Assembly: GCF_036884655.1 (NCBI RefSeq)
Contig: NC_088355.1
Coordinates: 37,252,501 to 37,316,500, forward strand
Reading direction: 5' to 3'
DNA: 64,000 nucleotides
Origin: Musa acuminata AAA Group
Taxonomy: Eukaryota; Streptophyta; Magnoliopsida; Zingiberales; Musaceae
Under the pieces are notes generated by a model, which ran no database searches, had not been told where the DNA came from, and saw only the letters and a program-made list of their open reading frames with translations. This document shows positions 1 to 10,619 of this stretch, one piece after another; position 1 is the stretch's first letter; each line of letters starts with the position of its first letter. The position numbers were made by a program, and so were the translations under genes.

Positions 1-87
1 CGGACGGGTGGTGTGGTCATTTGGGCCGTCGTAGTAGAAGGATGTGGAGGAATAATAGTAGTAGGTGTTGTCGGGGTAGGAATCCAT
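1..87 (-). CDS. 5' end of an unidentified gene leaving the window
   Basis: On the minus strand an ATG at 87-85 sits in a very good plant start context (GCCGCCACC before it, G after it). It opens a frame that stays open for all 29 codons to the window edge. The peptide begins MDSYPDNTYYYYSSTS and is rich in Tyr, Ser, Asp and Asn, which is a low-complexity N-terminus. No family is recognisable from so little. The gene would be divergent from the FYVE gene, with about 1.4 kb between the two likely transcription starts. The start context is the main support; the short open frame alone would be weak evidence. Confidence 0.5.
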   Translation of the reverse strand, partial: MDSYPDNTYYYYSSTSFYYDGPNDHTTRP

Positions 88-1369
88 GGTGGCGGCGGTA
101 GAGGAAAGGCAGGAAGAGGTGGAGGAGCGCATTACTCGACTCACTCCAAGGGTGGGATAGTTCGGTGTAGCAGTGGAAGAGATGGTGTGTGATCCAGAAG
201 GTGCGACCATGTTGCTTTATGAACCCACAACATTACCCGTGAGAGACACACATCTGATACGTTATGAAGTGTACATGTATACGCACGTAGGATTGGCAGT
301 TTCTCTCATTGGGGTATCGGTTTTGGGTATCGAGTTTCGGTGTCGAAACATATCTCGGAAGGCACCGCCCAAGTCCGTTCGGGCTCGCCAAGCCCCTTTT
401 GGTTTTTGGGCCTTTTGACAGGTTATTTACATCTCTACCCCTATCAATTGAGTTGGCAGAACCGGCTTGGCCCACGGTGTTAAAAGCTCATGTTGGACTC
501 GGGGACTTGCGTGGAATTCACCTGTCTTGGACAAAACAGTCGCAATTAATTGAGGTCAACTTTTGATTTAGATATGTAAAAAATTATATATCTAATTAAT
601 TTTAGAATATTAAAATTTTTTATATATAGTTTCTATTAAATTTTTTTAGATCTTTTCTTTATTCTTCATGTATCACTAATATTAATTATTTTATTTTATA
701 ATATTTTAATTAATTCTATATCGAAAGTTGATAATAATAAGATTGATCTGAGTATATTATTATCGATCTTAGTTTAAATATTTTTATTAATAATTTAGAT
801 TAAATAAAATTGATGAGTCAATTAATTCATCGAGTTCTGACATATGATATTATAATTATTCTTTTCTAAAGTTGACTCATGATTTTTATTTTTTCTAATT
901 TTAATAATTTTATAAGTCATCTTAACATCTCAATATTATCACACTCGATACTTTTAGTTATTTTTATATTCTTTAATACATCATTTACTTCATTAATTTT
1001 AAAATTTTATGAATAAATATTTGATTATTAAATATATCCTTGTTTATTCAATAATTTATACAAATAATTTTTTATTTTCCCTCAATCTCGTTATCATTAA
1101 CAAATATTTTTTTGATCTTCATCTTTAATACAGTTAATATTACTTAAATCCTTACCCTTTTTCTTTTCTAACCTTAACAATTTCGATATATATATATTAT
1201 CATCTTTAATACCTATTTTACTATAAAAATAATTATAAAATTTATATCTTGTTATACTAATTATTTTTAGTCACCTTTTTAGATTATCTTTCAAAATTTT
1301 TTCTTATTTTTATAGTTTTATTAATCTTTAAACACTGAACTTTTATTAAAAAATATTTTTCTGGGCCAA
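88..1369. other. Intergenic region, mostly AT-rich, no gene seen
   Basis: Up to about 560 the composition is mixed and would include the 5' leader and promoter of the minus-strand gene at the left edge. From about 565 to 1360 the DNA is very AT-rich, with short ORFs only. It may be an old transposon remnant, but I found no terminal repeats, primer-binding site or coding trace to prove that. Confidence 0.5.
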
Positions 1370-1409
1370 AACAGCGAATAGGATTTACTCACCGGCTTCA
1401 AGTTTGACA

Positions 1410-1417
1410 TGACGTCA
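1410..1417. promoter_or_regulatory. TGACGTCA palindrome upstream of the FYVE gene
   Basis: A perfect TGACGTCA palindrome is followed about 15 bp later by a second ATGACGTT half-type site (1432-1439). TGACG/ACGT cores are known binding sites of plant bZIP (TGA/CRE-like) factors. They lie about 100 bp before the likely 5' leader exon of the FYVE gene. That they are functional is inference. Confidence 0.35.
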
Positions 1418-1499
1418 TATAAGGGTCGACAATGACGTTAATAACCATTTCCGTTTCGGCAAAGTGGCTCGTTTGCGTGTGATAACGTTAATCCCTGTC

Positions 1500-1648
1500 T
1501 TGGTGAGAGACAGGTAAGTCGAGCGCACCGGAGTTCGTCGGAGGGATGTACAACAACAAAAAAAAAAGTCTTTTTTTCTTAGTGTCCTCGTTAAAAAGGT
1601 GGGACGACGAAATCGACAGCCTCGATCGTGTCTCCCCTAATTTTCAAG
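1500..1648 (+). other. Probable 5' leader exon of the FYVE gene
   Basis: A GC-richer stretch ends in a good donor (CAAG|GTAATA, intron from 1649) and the next acceptor candidates lie at 2209-2222, just before the first coding exon. It has an ATG at 1546. That ATG is out of frame with the FYVE protein if the acceptor at 2221-2222 is used, and in frame only with an acceptor at 2208-2209. Its exact start is not determinable here. Confidence 0.45.
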
Positions 1649-2262
1649 GTAATAACGATCGCATCTCCAGTCCTGGTTCATTTGGATTCCGATCCTACTT
1701 TTGCCGGCACCTCAAGCGTCATCTCTTTTCCGTGGATTTTTTGTTCGAATTTTATCTCTATGCAGCCGTGGTTCCGATGTGGCTTCTACTTTCCCTATTT
1801 AGGGCTCGATATCTGAACTCCTCGTGCTTTTTGATTCTGGATGATGATTTGAATCAAGTCCGCCCATGTTTTTTCTCATCCCTTTTTGTCAACTGATTAA
1901 AGCCTGGCTTAATCCGTCTTTGAGGGTACACTGTGGATTACCATCGAACTTTTCGTCGTCCCTTTTTGTATTATGGTGGATGATGTTGTGATTAAATATG
2001 TTGATTTTTTTCAATTAAAAAGTGATGGTGTTATCTCTACTATCCACCTAAACTTTTAGCATCCTGGCTAGCTGCTTCCTTACTTTGCATAAAGCATTGT
2101 TCTTAGACACTGTGAAGACGAACTAACTTGGCATCATGTTGAATAGGTTGACAATAATTTACATTGAAGCTGAGTGGCTCTGTTATCTTCACTTGAAGTC
2201 CCTTTGTAGTTTGTAGTACCAGAAAGACGTTGGAAAAGATTGGCTTGCCGGTAAAGCCTTCA

Positions 2263-5200
2263 ATGCGAGGAGGAAATTGGGTGGTAGATGGATCTCATTG
2301 TCAGGGTTGTTCATCCCAGTTCACTTTTATCAATAGAAAGGTATGCATATTTGGATGTACTTTCTATGACCATGTTCTGGTTTTTTTTGTTCTTTCCTGT
2401 ATGAGTGTTTTTAACTTAGTCTTTGTCAATGTATGATCATGTGGAAGCACTAACATTGCTAGTCATCCGTTCTATGTTTTTATTTTTCTGGTGCTAAATC
2501 CTTGTTTCCTTTTCCAGAATTTATATTGACATGGCTGTATCTAAGAGGATCAAGGAAGTGTAACTTTTATGTATGGGTGTCTACAAGTTTACTTTTCTTT
2601 TCCATCTCTGCTTGGTGGAATGCCTATGAATGATAACATACTAATATTATCCATAGTGAGCTTCAGTGACCATGCAGGAAAATATCATGAATATTATTAG
2701 TTTCTAGAGATAAATCTTAACGGTATTACCAAATATTTGGGTGAATGAGTACAAAATGATTCCCACATTCTTGCTTAATTGGCAGAATATTTCTGCAATA
2801 AGAATTTGGACTTAGATCAATTGATTATTTTATATCCTCCAGATTATCAACTTTATAAAGCAAAGTTCCAGACTTGAATGGCTTAAGCTTAGCCTATGCC
2901 ATTAGCGTCAAAGTCAGCACAAGTTTCAACTTGATTTTGGTAGAATTTTTTCCTGATTACAATTTATGTTTATAAATACTGTTTGTCATAGAATTGTTGT
3001 GTATGTTAGAATGCTAACCTTGGAGTTGGTGATGGAACTAGCTTGTGTTTGCTCTGCTGTTGATTGATAATTAACTAACATATATTATTGAACTGTAGTC
3101 TTTGCCTTGGTGTCTTTGGATCAATAGTTGAACACAAAATGACTTGTTTTTTGAATGAAAGGAGATGTGACTTTGCTAACATGCATTTTTATAAGACATA
3201 CATGAGCAGTTGTTTCTGTTTTCACTTGCTCCTTTATGGATTATTATATATATATATATACATATATTATTATATTTATTTATTCTGAATATACTTTAGA
3301 CTGACACCTTTTGATGTTCTTGAAAATTGCATATGTTGTCACCATTGAAAATAAGTAAATATTATTACAGTTTGTAGAAGATGAGTAATAAATAGAGCTT
3401 TCTGCCAAAGTCATTTGCCTTGATGACAAGATTCAGTGTTCATCAATGTCATTATTGCGTACAAGTTAGTAGAAGATTCCTATATAATGATGTATTGCTT
3501 TTCTTTCTGTAGCATCACTGTCGCAGATGTGGAGGCTTGTTTTGCAATAGTTGCACCCAACAGAGAATGGTTTTACGTGGACAAGGTGATGCACCAGTCC
3601 GAATATGTGAGCCATGCAAAAGGATAGAGGAAGCAGCACGCTTTGAGTTGAGATATGGACACAGGAAGCAAACTGCTAAAGGTAAATGCTTTAGCTTACT
3701 AAGTATTATATCTTTTTTCTAAAGTATGTTGCAGCATATTTTCATTTACATTTTTGTTCTTTCATTTTTTTCCAACGGGAGAACACCAGGAATTGGATTC
3801 CTCAAGGAATTAACAGTGAATTAGGCTAGATTGAAGTGACATAGGCAAGATTGAGGTGGCAGTGAGGATTTGTTTTTTGCTCATTATCTGCAAGGAGCAT
3901 CATTTTTAGGAATTTCTGATAAGTAAAAGTCTTATATTCATATCTGGCATGCCTAATAGCTAAGTTTTTATGTCAACTATTCATTGAATATGAACATTCT
4001 GCGATGTATTCAGGTTCAGTGAACTATTTCGATTGCCCTTTAGTTGCATGCAAATATAACCTATTATTTAGATCCTACCTGCACTATTATATTTTTGGTT
4101 TTGATCATAAGCTTCTTTGTTGATTGCTGTGTTTTGGGATTTTGATTCAGCTATGAGGGTTGACATAAGATTTGTTAATTCAAAGCCTTATTCGAATTCT
4201 TTTATTTCAGTAACATCATGTAGCTGCTCATTGATTTGCTTCAATATTTCAGAATACACCACCCCAAATTGATGGGAAGTGTTCTAGACAATGATTATGA
4301 TTAATGGTGTGAGTTATCTGGACATGAATAAGATTAGGCATGTTCTTTTTCCAACAGGCCTGCTGTTCAAGCTTGGCTCATGTTCACCTTTGAGAGGGAA
4401 TGGCTTGGCAATGCAACTGAGGAATGGGTAGAAGTTTGACGATGTGGAAGGCATGCTGTGAGTTTATGGTGGTGTCAAGGTAGGTGGTGATGGCAGAGGT
4501 GTTGAGAGTCAGAGGTGTTAATGTGAAGGTGGGTGGTGGCAGTGGAGGCATAAGGAAAGGGAGGGGCTGACAATGAGGATAAAGAAGATAGGATGATCAT
4601 GAAAAGCCAGTGTGTTATGTGTAACAGGCTTTGCCTCCAACATGGCCTTTGTGGAGGAGGAGATTTTGAGAGGATGAGCATTTTCACTCATGGAGGATGC
4701 CAGTTGGGAGCCGATCGGGGAGAATGAGAAGAGATCTGAAGGGCCAGTGCTGCAGTGTATTAGGCTTTCTGTATCTTGCTATTATAAGCATATACATACT
4801 ATTGGCATGATTAAAGTTGGCCATTAATGATAATATATAGTAGAGATCACATGTATGTCTTGTTAAATACATATTGGAGAGAACTCAAACTAAGTTAAAG
4901 TTTGGCCAGGTCCTTACTGAACCAAACAGGAGTGAACAGGCTAAAGTTAGGGTTTGGCTCAATATGCTGATGAACAATTCTTTAGCTGTTTGGGCTTGGC
5001 TTGGTGGGCTTGTGATTTAGCAGGCTTCAGCTGGACATCACACCAAGCCTGAGATCTTCAGGAACAAATTATTTTTACAGCCCTATGTACGTAATCTGCT
5101 TTCTGATAGAAAATATGCAGTGCTTCATGCAAGGACTTCTTTTACCTGTTGAGGTGCTCCTTATGTGAATTTAATTCTTCAAAAGTTTTATATGCAAAGC

Positions 5201-8200
5201 TGCACATATTGCCTTCAAAGGAAAGAAAAGAGAAATAAAAGGGAATTTGAAGAAATATCATTGTCTTACATATTTTAATATATAAAGATATTGGGAGACT
5301 TCAAAAAAAAAATTCTGCTTTCATGGTTACATATATAGCTTATAGCCAAATCTATCTGAAATGTGTATATGATCTATAAAATGCAAAGAGGTCATCTTAG
5401 AATTTGCTTGTATTCTTTTTTGCAGTTAATGCAAAACAGGCTTTCAAGCATGAGGAAGAGGTTCTAAGTCAGATTCTTGGAACTGATGGAAAGCATACAT
5501 CATTATGTGAACAAAATTCAAACAATCTTGTGAATCTTGATCATAAGTTGGTACCAAGCAGTGCATCCTGCTCTAGTTCCAGGAGGGAAGGAGATAATAT
5601 TAGAAGCGTGTCAGTTGATACACACAACAATCTTAAGGTGGATCTTATGTTAGGTGATCCAGAGGAATTGCGTCAACAAGCAGTTGAAGAGAAGAGAAAG
5701 TATAAAACTTTGAAGGCTGAAGGACAATCTGAGGAAGCACTTCAGGCATTCAAGCGTGGTAAAGAACTTGAAAGGCAAGCTGGTGCTTTGGAAATTACAC
5801 TACGAAAGAACCGGCGAATGGCTGCAAAGACATCCAATTTTAGTACTGTTGCCGGCATCCAGAAAATCGAAGGTCATGAAGAATTTGGTGGTAACCAGAA
5901 ATTATCCTCTCAAAGGGGTACAGAAGTCAAGGATGACCTTGCAGCAGAACTTCGAGAATTGGGATGGTCTGATGCAGATCTTCATGATGCTGATAAAAGA
6001 CCAGCAAAGCTTAGTTTGGAGGGTGAATTGTCAAATCTTCTTGCACTAGTTTCTCAAAAATCCTGTCAAGGTATTAAAAAGGGTGGTGTTGATAAGTCAG
6101 AGGTCATCGCTCTTAAGAAGAAGGCACTGTTTTTGAAAAGAGAAGGAAAACTTTCTGAAGCAAAGGAGGAGCTGAAGAGGGCTAAATTATTAGAAAAACA
6201 AATAGAAGAACAAGAGCTATTGGGTGAGGCTGAAGAATCGGATGATGAGCTGCATTCTCTAATCAATAGTCTTAATGAAGACAAACAAGATAACCTAGCA
6301 TTAGACCATGCATCCAACGCTGGATTCCAATTTGACAACCAGCTTGTTTTCTCAGATGATCTTCCTATTGATGGCAATTTTGAGGTGACTGATGGTGATA
6401 TGAATGACCCAGATTTAGTGGCTGCTTTAAAATCATTTGGTTGGTCTGACGAAGATGAAGAACAACCAGCCAGTCAAAGCAATGAATATGTTCCTTTTGA
6501 TAGGGAGGCACTGCGCAGACAAGTGCTTAGTCTGAAAAGGGAGGCACTCAGCCAAAAACGGGATGGTAATATTTCAGAGGCGATGGAGCTGCTGAAGAAG
6601 TCAAAATTACTGGAAAAGGACCTGGTGGGTATGCAATGTAGTTCTGAAATTGTTGCATCAGAATTTAAGAAGAAGAGTTCAAGCCCTCAAGTTGATGTGG
6701 CTGCAATGCAAACAGTTGAAGAGGAGAATGTTGCTGAAACAACAGGTTCTCATTTTAAGTCGCCACCAAAAAGTAAGCTAATGGTTCAAAAAGAGCTATT
6801 GGCTTTGAAAAAGAGGGTGCTCACATTTAGAAGGGAAGGTCGAATAGAAGAGGCAGAAGAAGAATTGAAGAAAGGAAAGATTTTAGAACAACAACTGGAA
6901 GAGATGGAAAGTGCTCCAAGAAACCATGGAGAAGACTTGAGGAAAGAAAAGGTTCTGGAACAACTGGAAAATATGAAAAGTACTCACAGAAAGCCTGTCG
7001 CTGAGGTGGCAAAGAAGAATTTGGACATCACACATGTGCATGAAGGTGGTGATACCAGGAGTTTGAATCTTGGGGAGGAAAGATATGAGACCGAGGTAAC
7101 AGAGCAAGATATGCATGATCCTGCATTTTTGTCACTTTTGAAAAATATGGGGTGGAATGAGGATGATGATGTTGAATCTGTTGGCATGACAAATAGAGCA
7201 TCTAAACAGATGAATGATCCATCTACGCATGATAATGCCCCTCCTTTGGCTCCTATGAAGGCAAAGAGAAGCAAGGCTGACATTCAGAAAGAATTATTAG
7301 CCATAAAAAGAAAAGCTCTGGCACTAAGACGCCAAGGAAGGACTGAGGAAGCTGAGGAAGAGCTGGAAAAAGCAAAAGCCCTGGAGACCCAAATGACAGA
7401 AATGGAAGTCTCTAGTAATGTCAGCTCTGTGGAGGTGGATTCACTTGGTTTTGAAACCTTGATTCCACAAAATCTCTCTGTTAAAGAGCATGCTTCTGGT
7501 GATGCACGAAACACTGCTGGAAGCCTAGCATCATTTGCGCTAAACAAAACACCAAAAGATGCAGCAGTCCCACTGCATGTTCCCGTGGGAAATTCCACTT
7601 TGCACCAGTCAAACCAGTCCCTGAACTTGGAATGTCTCTCTGGCAGTGAGGCTGAAGCTTTGCACTCATCAATGAGGGGATCAGTGAAAAGAGAGGGTAC
7701 AGATGCCAACTTTTTCTCTATTACTAGTGCACCTGTTATGTTGGCTGTGGAGAGTACTTTGAAAGAGAAGACCAGCTCAAAAAGTGGTGAAATTGGTCAC
7801 ACAACTTCACATTTTCAGAGTCAGGAAACAGATGCCACTGAAACGAATAACATGGGAGCACAAGAACAGAAGGTGGCACTTGTGGCTGATGCTTTCAGGG
7901 ATGAAATTTTAGCACGCAAGAGAAAGGCTGTTGCACTGAAGAGAGAAGGGAAACTTGCAGAAGCCCGAGAGGAACTGAGACAGGCAAAGCTCTTGGAGAA
8001 GAGTCTGGAAGATGGTCAACAAGCAGATGTGGTTACGCGAGGTTCTTTAACTCCTGACAGTACTGCTCTAAAGCAAGAGAACATACCTAGCCCATCTGAG
8101 AAACCAAAATCAGGCCGTGACCGCTTCAGAATTCAACAGGAGTCCTTGTCTCATAAACGTAATGCTCTCAAGTTGCGTAGAGAAGGAAAGATAGATGAAT

Positions 8201-8589
8201 CAGAGGCTGAACTTGAATTAGCAAAGGCTTTAGAAAAACAATTGGAAGACTTTGATCAAGGTTCAAGCACTAACATGACCGGCAACAAATCCGAAGCGAT
8301 GGATGATGTAGTTGTGGAGGATTTTCTTGATCCTCAACTTCTGTCTGCCCTTAAAGCTATTGGATTGGAGGATAGTGTTATTACCAGCCAACCATATCGT
8401 GAAACAGATGCCCAGCCAAATTTTGACAGGAGTGGTAACCAACGCATGGAGAAAGCTGATCTGGAAGAACAAATCAAGGCTGAGAAGCACCGAGCACTCA
8501 ATTTTAAACGGGCAGGTAAGCAGGCAGAAGCTTTAGAGGCTCTTCGCTCAGCCAAACATCTCGAGAAGAAGCTTGCAACATTGACTTAG
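2263..8589 (+). CDS. FYVE zinc-finger protein with repeated helical hairpins
   Basis: Three coding exons: 2263-2340, 3513-3681 and 5426-8589 (stop TAG), all with GT/AG borders. They add up to 3411 bp and 1136 aa from the ATG at 2263. The N-terminus is a FYVE finger: a WVVD motif, CQGC, then KHHCRRCGG at the start of exon 2, CNSC and a RICEPC end. FYVE fingers bind phosphatidylinositol 3-phosphate on endosomal membranes, so an endosomal trafficking role is likely. The large last exon encodes a charged, mostly helical protein with eight related hairpins of the type KRxALxLKREGKxxEAxEEL (about 5662-5808, 6097-6225, 6508-6630, 6781-6915, 7282-7410, 7897-8020, 8134-8260 and 8455-8586), resembling DM14-type repeats. 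Four short acidic motifs of the type DPxLLxALKxxGW lie between them. The start is uncertain because conserved-looking residues continue upstream to an ACG (see findings). Plant FYVE/coiled-coil proteins of this layout are known. The exact role is not. Confidence 0.85.
2341..5425 (+). other. Introns of the FYVE gene
   Basis: Intron 2341-3512 and intron 3682-5425 flank the small FYVE-finger exon. The first contains a short (TA)n tract around 3243-3262. Neither contains a convincing second gene; the short ORFs inside are low-complexity or chance. Confidence 0.7.
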
Positions 8590-9060
8590 GAGCCCAAATT
8601 GAGATAATCAGTTCCTAGAAAACCACATGCACTTCTGGGATCTCACAGGTGCCTGAAAAATTATGTAGAATCATATCGAAGGTAAGCTTCCTTTTTAGAC
8701 CAGATCAAGATGTTTAAGGTTTCTACAATGCTGCAAAGTTGTCCCGACGCCTGGGATCTCTGCCTGGATAGATTTGACTGAAGCTTGGTTGATTATATTC
8801 CTTGAGTATCATGGTAGCTTTTCTTTCAGTTTTCAACTCACCTCAGTTCTCAAATACTACAAGATGCATGCAGAAATATTGGGGAGTTTCTCTCCAGTCT
8901 TCCACTGGTACAGAATTCGCTCTACATCGATGGAATTCTTTTATGTTTTTGAAGTTACTCCAATTTTGTGTACACTTGGTATCATGCTTTATTGGACATC
9001 AAATGTCCCTGTATCCATGAAGATGAACTCGTGAGGATGTCTCTCTCTTCCAAAAGCTTG
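8590..9060 (+). other. 3' region of the FYVE gene
   Basis: This is non-coding sequence after the FYVE stop codon, presumably the 3' UTR. From about 8858 it is repeated almost unchanged at 42765-42970 and 50987-51200, joined there directly to a copy of the FYVE first exon. It therefore marks the duplicated unit. Confidence 0.6.
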
Positions 9061-9337
9061 TCATCTGGCACATATCTTAGCTACTTGAATGCAATCAAGT
9101 GGATGTCTCTCTCTTCTTCTAAGTGCTTGTGGTGCTTGGAATGCTAAGTTTTGAGCCCCCGGACTCTGTATATAGTCTACAAGAAGGTGGTTTACTGCCC
9201 AAGGAGGACAGCGCTTTTTGGTGCAACTGGCAACCGCAGGCAAAAGGGTGTTCGACGAAATGTCTAGTGTTCCTATTGCGACGCAAAGGACGGAGTCGAA
9301 CATCAAGCAGCAGCAAAATGGCTGTCATCCTTTTTCT

Positions 9338-10135
9338 TCAAGAAATGGAAAATACGTTCTGCTTAGTTTTCTCTTTGAGGAGACGCCTCGAAACATTAGC
9401 TGCAAATCTCGAGTTGACCTCTTTGGAATTGATCTTGATATATGCTTTTATGACACTCCGGTGGGCTTGTTTCTGCAATGTAGACCTTCTTTTTGTTGAG
9501 TGAGACTCCCTGTTCAGTGTCAAGTCCTTGAGGAACCTGACATTTTGGGATCACTAGAGCGAGAATGGATCGACGGATAGATACAATGTGATATCAGATA
9601 TTAAAGCATTCTCTCACTGTTCTTCCCAGGAAGAGCTTCCAGATGGGGTCAGTCTTCGGACTTTAGACTCTTTTGACATCGTTTCTTTCTTACGTGAATA
9701 AAGATGCATGTATTGGAATCAAGATGGAAGAAAAGGCGGCGATTGAGATGAGTAAGAGGAGGGCAACATGAGAGAACCTGTTGAGATCTGCTGGAACAGT
9801 GGAAAGAAGTGGACACTCCGAGATGGGAACAGCCTGCCGTGGAAGGAGCCCGGCACTCCCACCACGTAGTATGGCTCCTGCAGATTCCCCTTCTCCTCCT
9901 CAACCTTCCCCAGCTCGTACTCGCCCAGGGACCGGAAAACGTAATTGAAGTCGTTCCCTGGGCTGTCATTCGAGAACAACTGGATCTCCGGTGGCTCCTG
10001 ACGTCCCAAGTAATTTCTCTGCAGGCCGCCAATGACGTCGAGCACCTCGGAGACCACCACGACGACCGGATCGCCGAGTGTTTGGGCCAGAGAAACAACC
10101 CAAGTCGACGACCACCATCTTCTCAGGGGTACTGT
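9338..10135 (-). pseudogene. SABATH methyltransferase relic psi-A (type 2)
   Basis: The minus strand holds a broken SABATH gene. Exon 2 (about 10135-9768) still shows the SAM-binding DLGC-SGPNT block, [13 protein letters not shown] and VGVPGSFHGRLFP. It is shifted in frame just after GPNT and again upstream of the donor, and the usual LPGNDF has become SPGNDF. Exon 1 and the start of exon 2 are missing. Exon 3 starts at 9536 ([14 protein letters not shown]) but after about 100 bp jumps straight into the end of exon 4 (RFAANVSRRLLKEKTKQN) and its stop at 9338. A deletion of roughly 700 bp therefore fused two exons. No product is expected. The relic converges on the FYVE gene. Confidence 0.8.
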
Positions 10136-10486
10136 AGCCACACTTCAGAATTGACGGTTTCAATTCTGATTGCATGAAAAAAGGATAGGAAACTATACCA
10201 TTTTCAGGCTATTTTGATTCCAAACCGGAATCATAATTTTTTTATTAATATTTAATATTCAGTTTTTTAAGGTTTTGAATTGAATTGAAATTGATTATTT
10301 CAATTTCCATTCTAATTCCGATTTTAGGGTGTGGTGGCGCTGCTGGAAGCAGCATCACAAATGATCGCTTCGAGGGGATCGACTTCCTTGATCGCTTCAA
10401 TTTTTACATTTGGATCTCAATTTTAGTTCTCATCAATTTGATTCCTCATATGTACTGACTAACAAAGATTAAGTATACCACCTACC

Positions 10487-10488
<2 letters not shown>

Positions 10489-10564
<76 letters not shown>
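10489..10564. repeat. (TA)n microsatellite
   Basis: A nearly pure TA dinucleotide tract of about 70 bp. Long reading frames through it are artefacts of the repeat. Confidence 0.95.
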
Positions 10565-10567
<3 letters not shown>

Positions 10568-10619
10568 GTGTATAAATTGAGTTGTCATGTTGTGGGGTTT
10601 TGTTTGTGATGTAGTCATG

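Noticed and set aside
1546..1896. Plus-strand frame of 116 codons before the FYVE gene
   Set aside because: It crosses a good donor at 1648 and becomes low-complexity; it is better explained as leader exon plus intron.
6066..7709. Several minus-strand frames inside the FYVE last exon
   Set aside because: They are antisense shadows of a Glu/Lys-rich coding exon (Ser/Leu-rich on the other strand).
9123..9503. Plus-strand frame of 126 codons at the FYVE/psi-A boundary, repeated at 51255-51635
   Set aside because: It is conserved only because the block was duplicated. It runs antisense through the SABATH exon 3/4 fusion and non-coding flank and resembles no protein.
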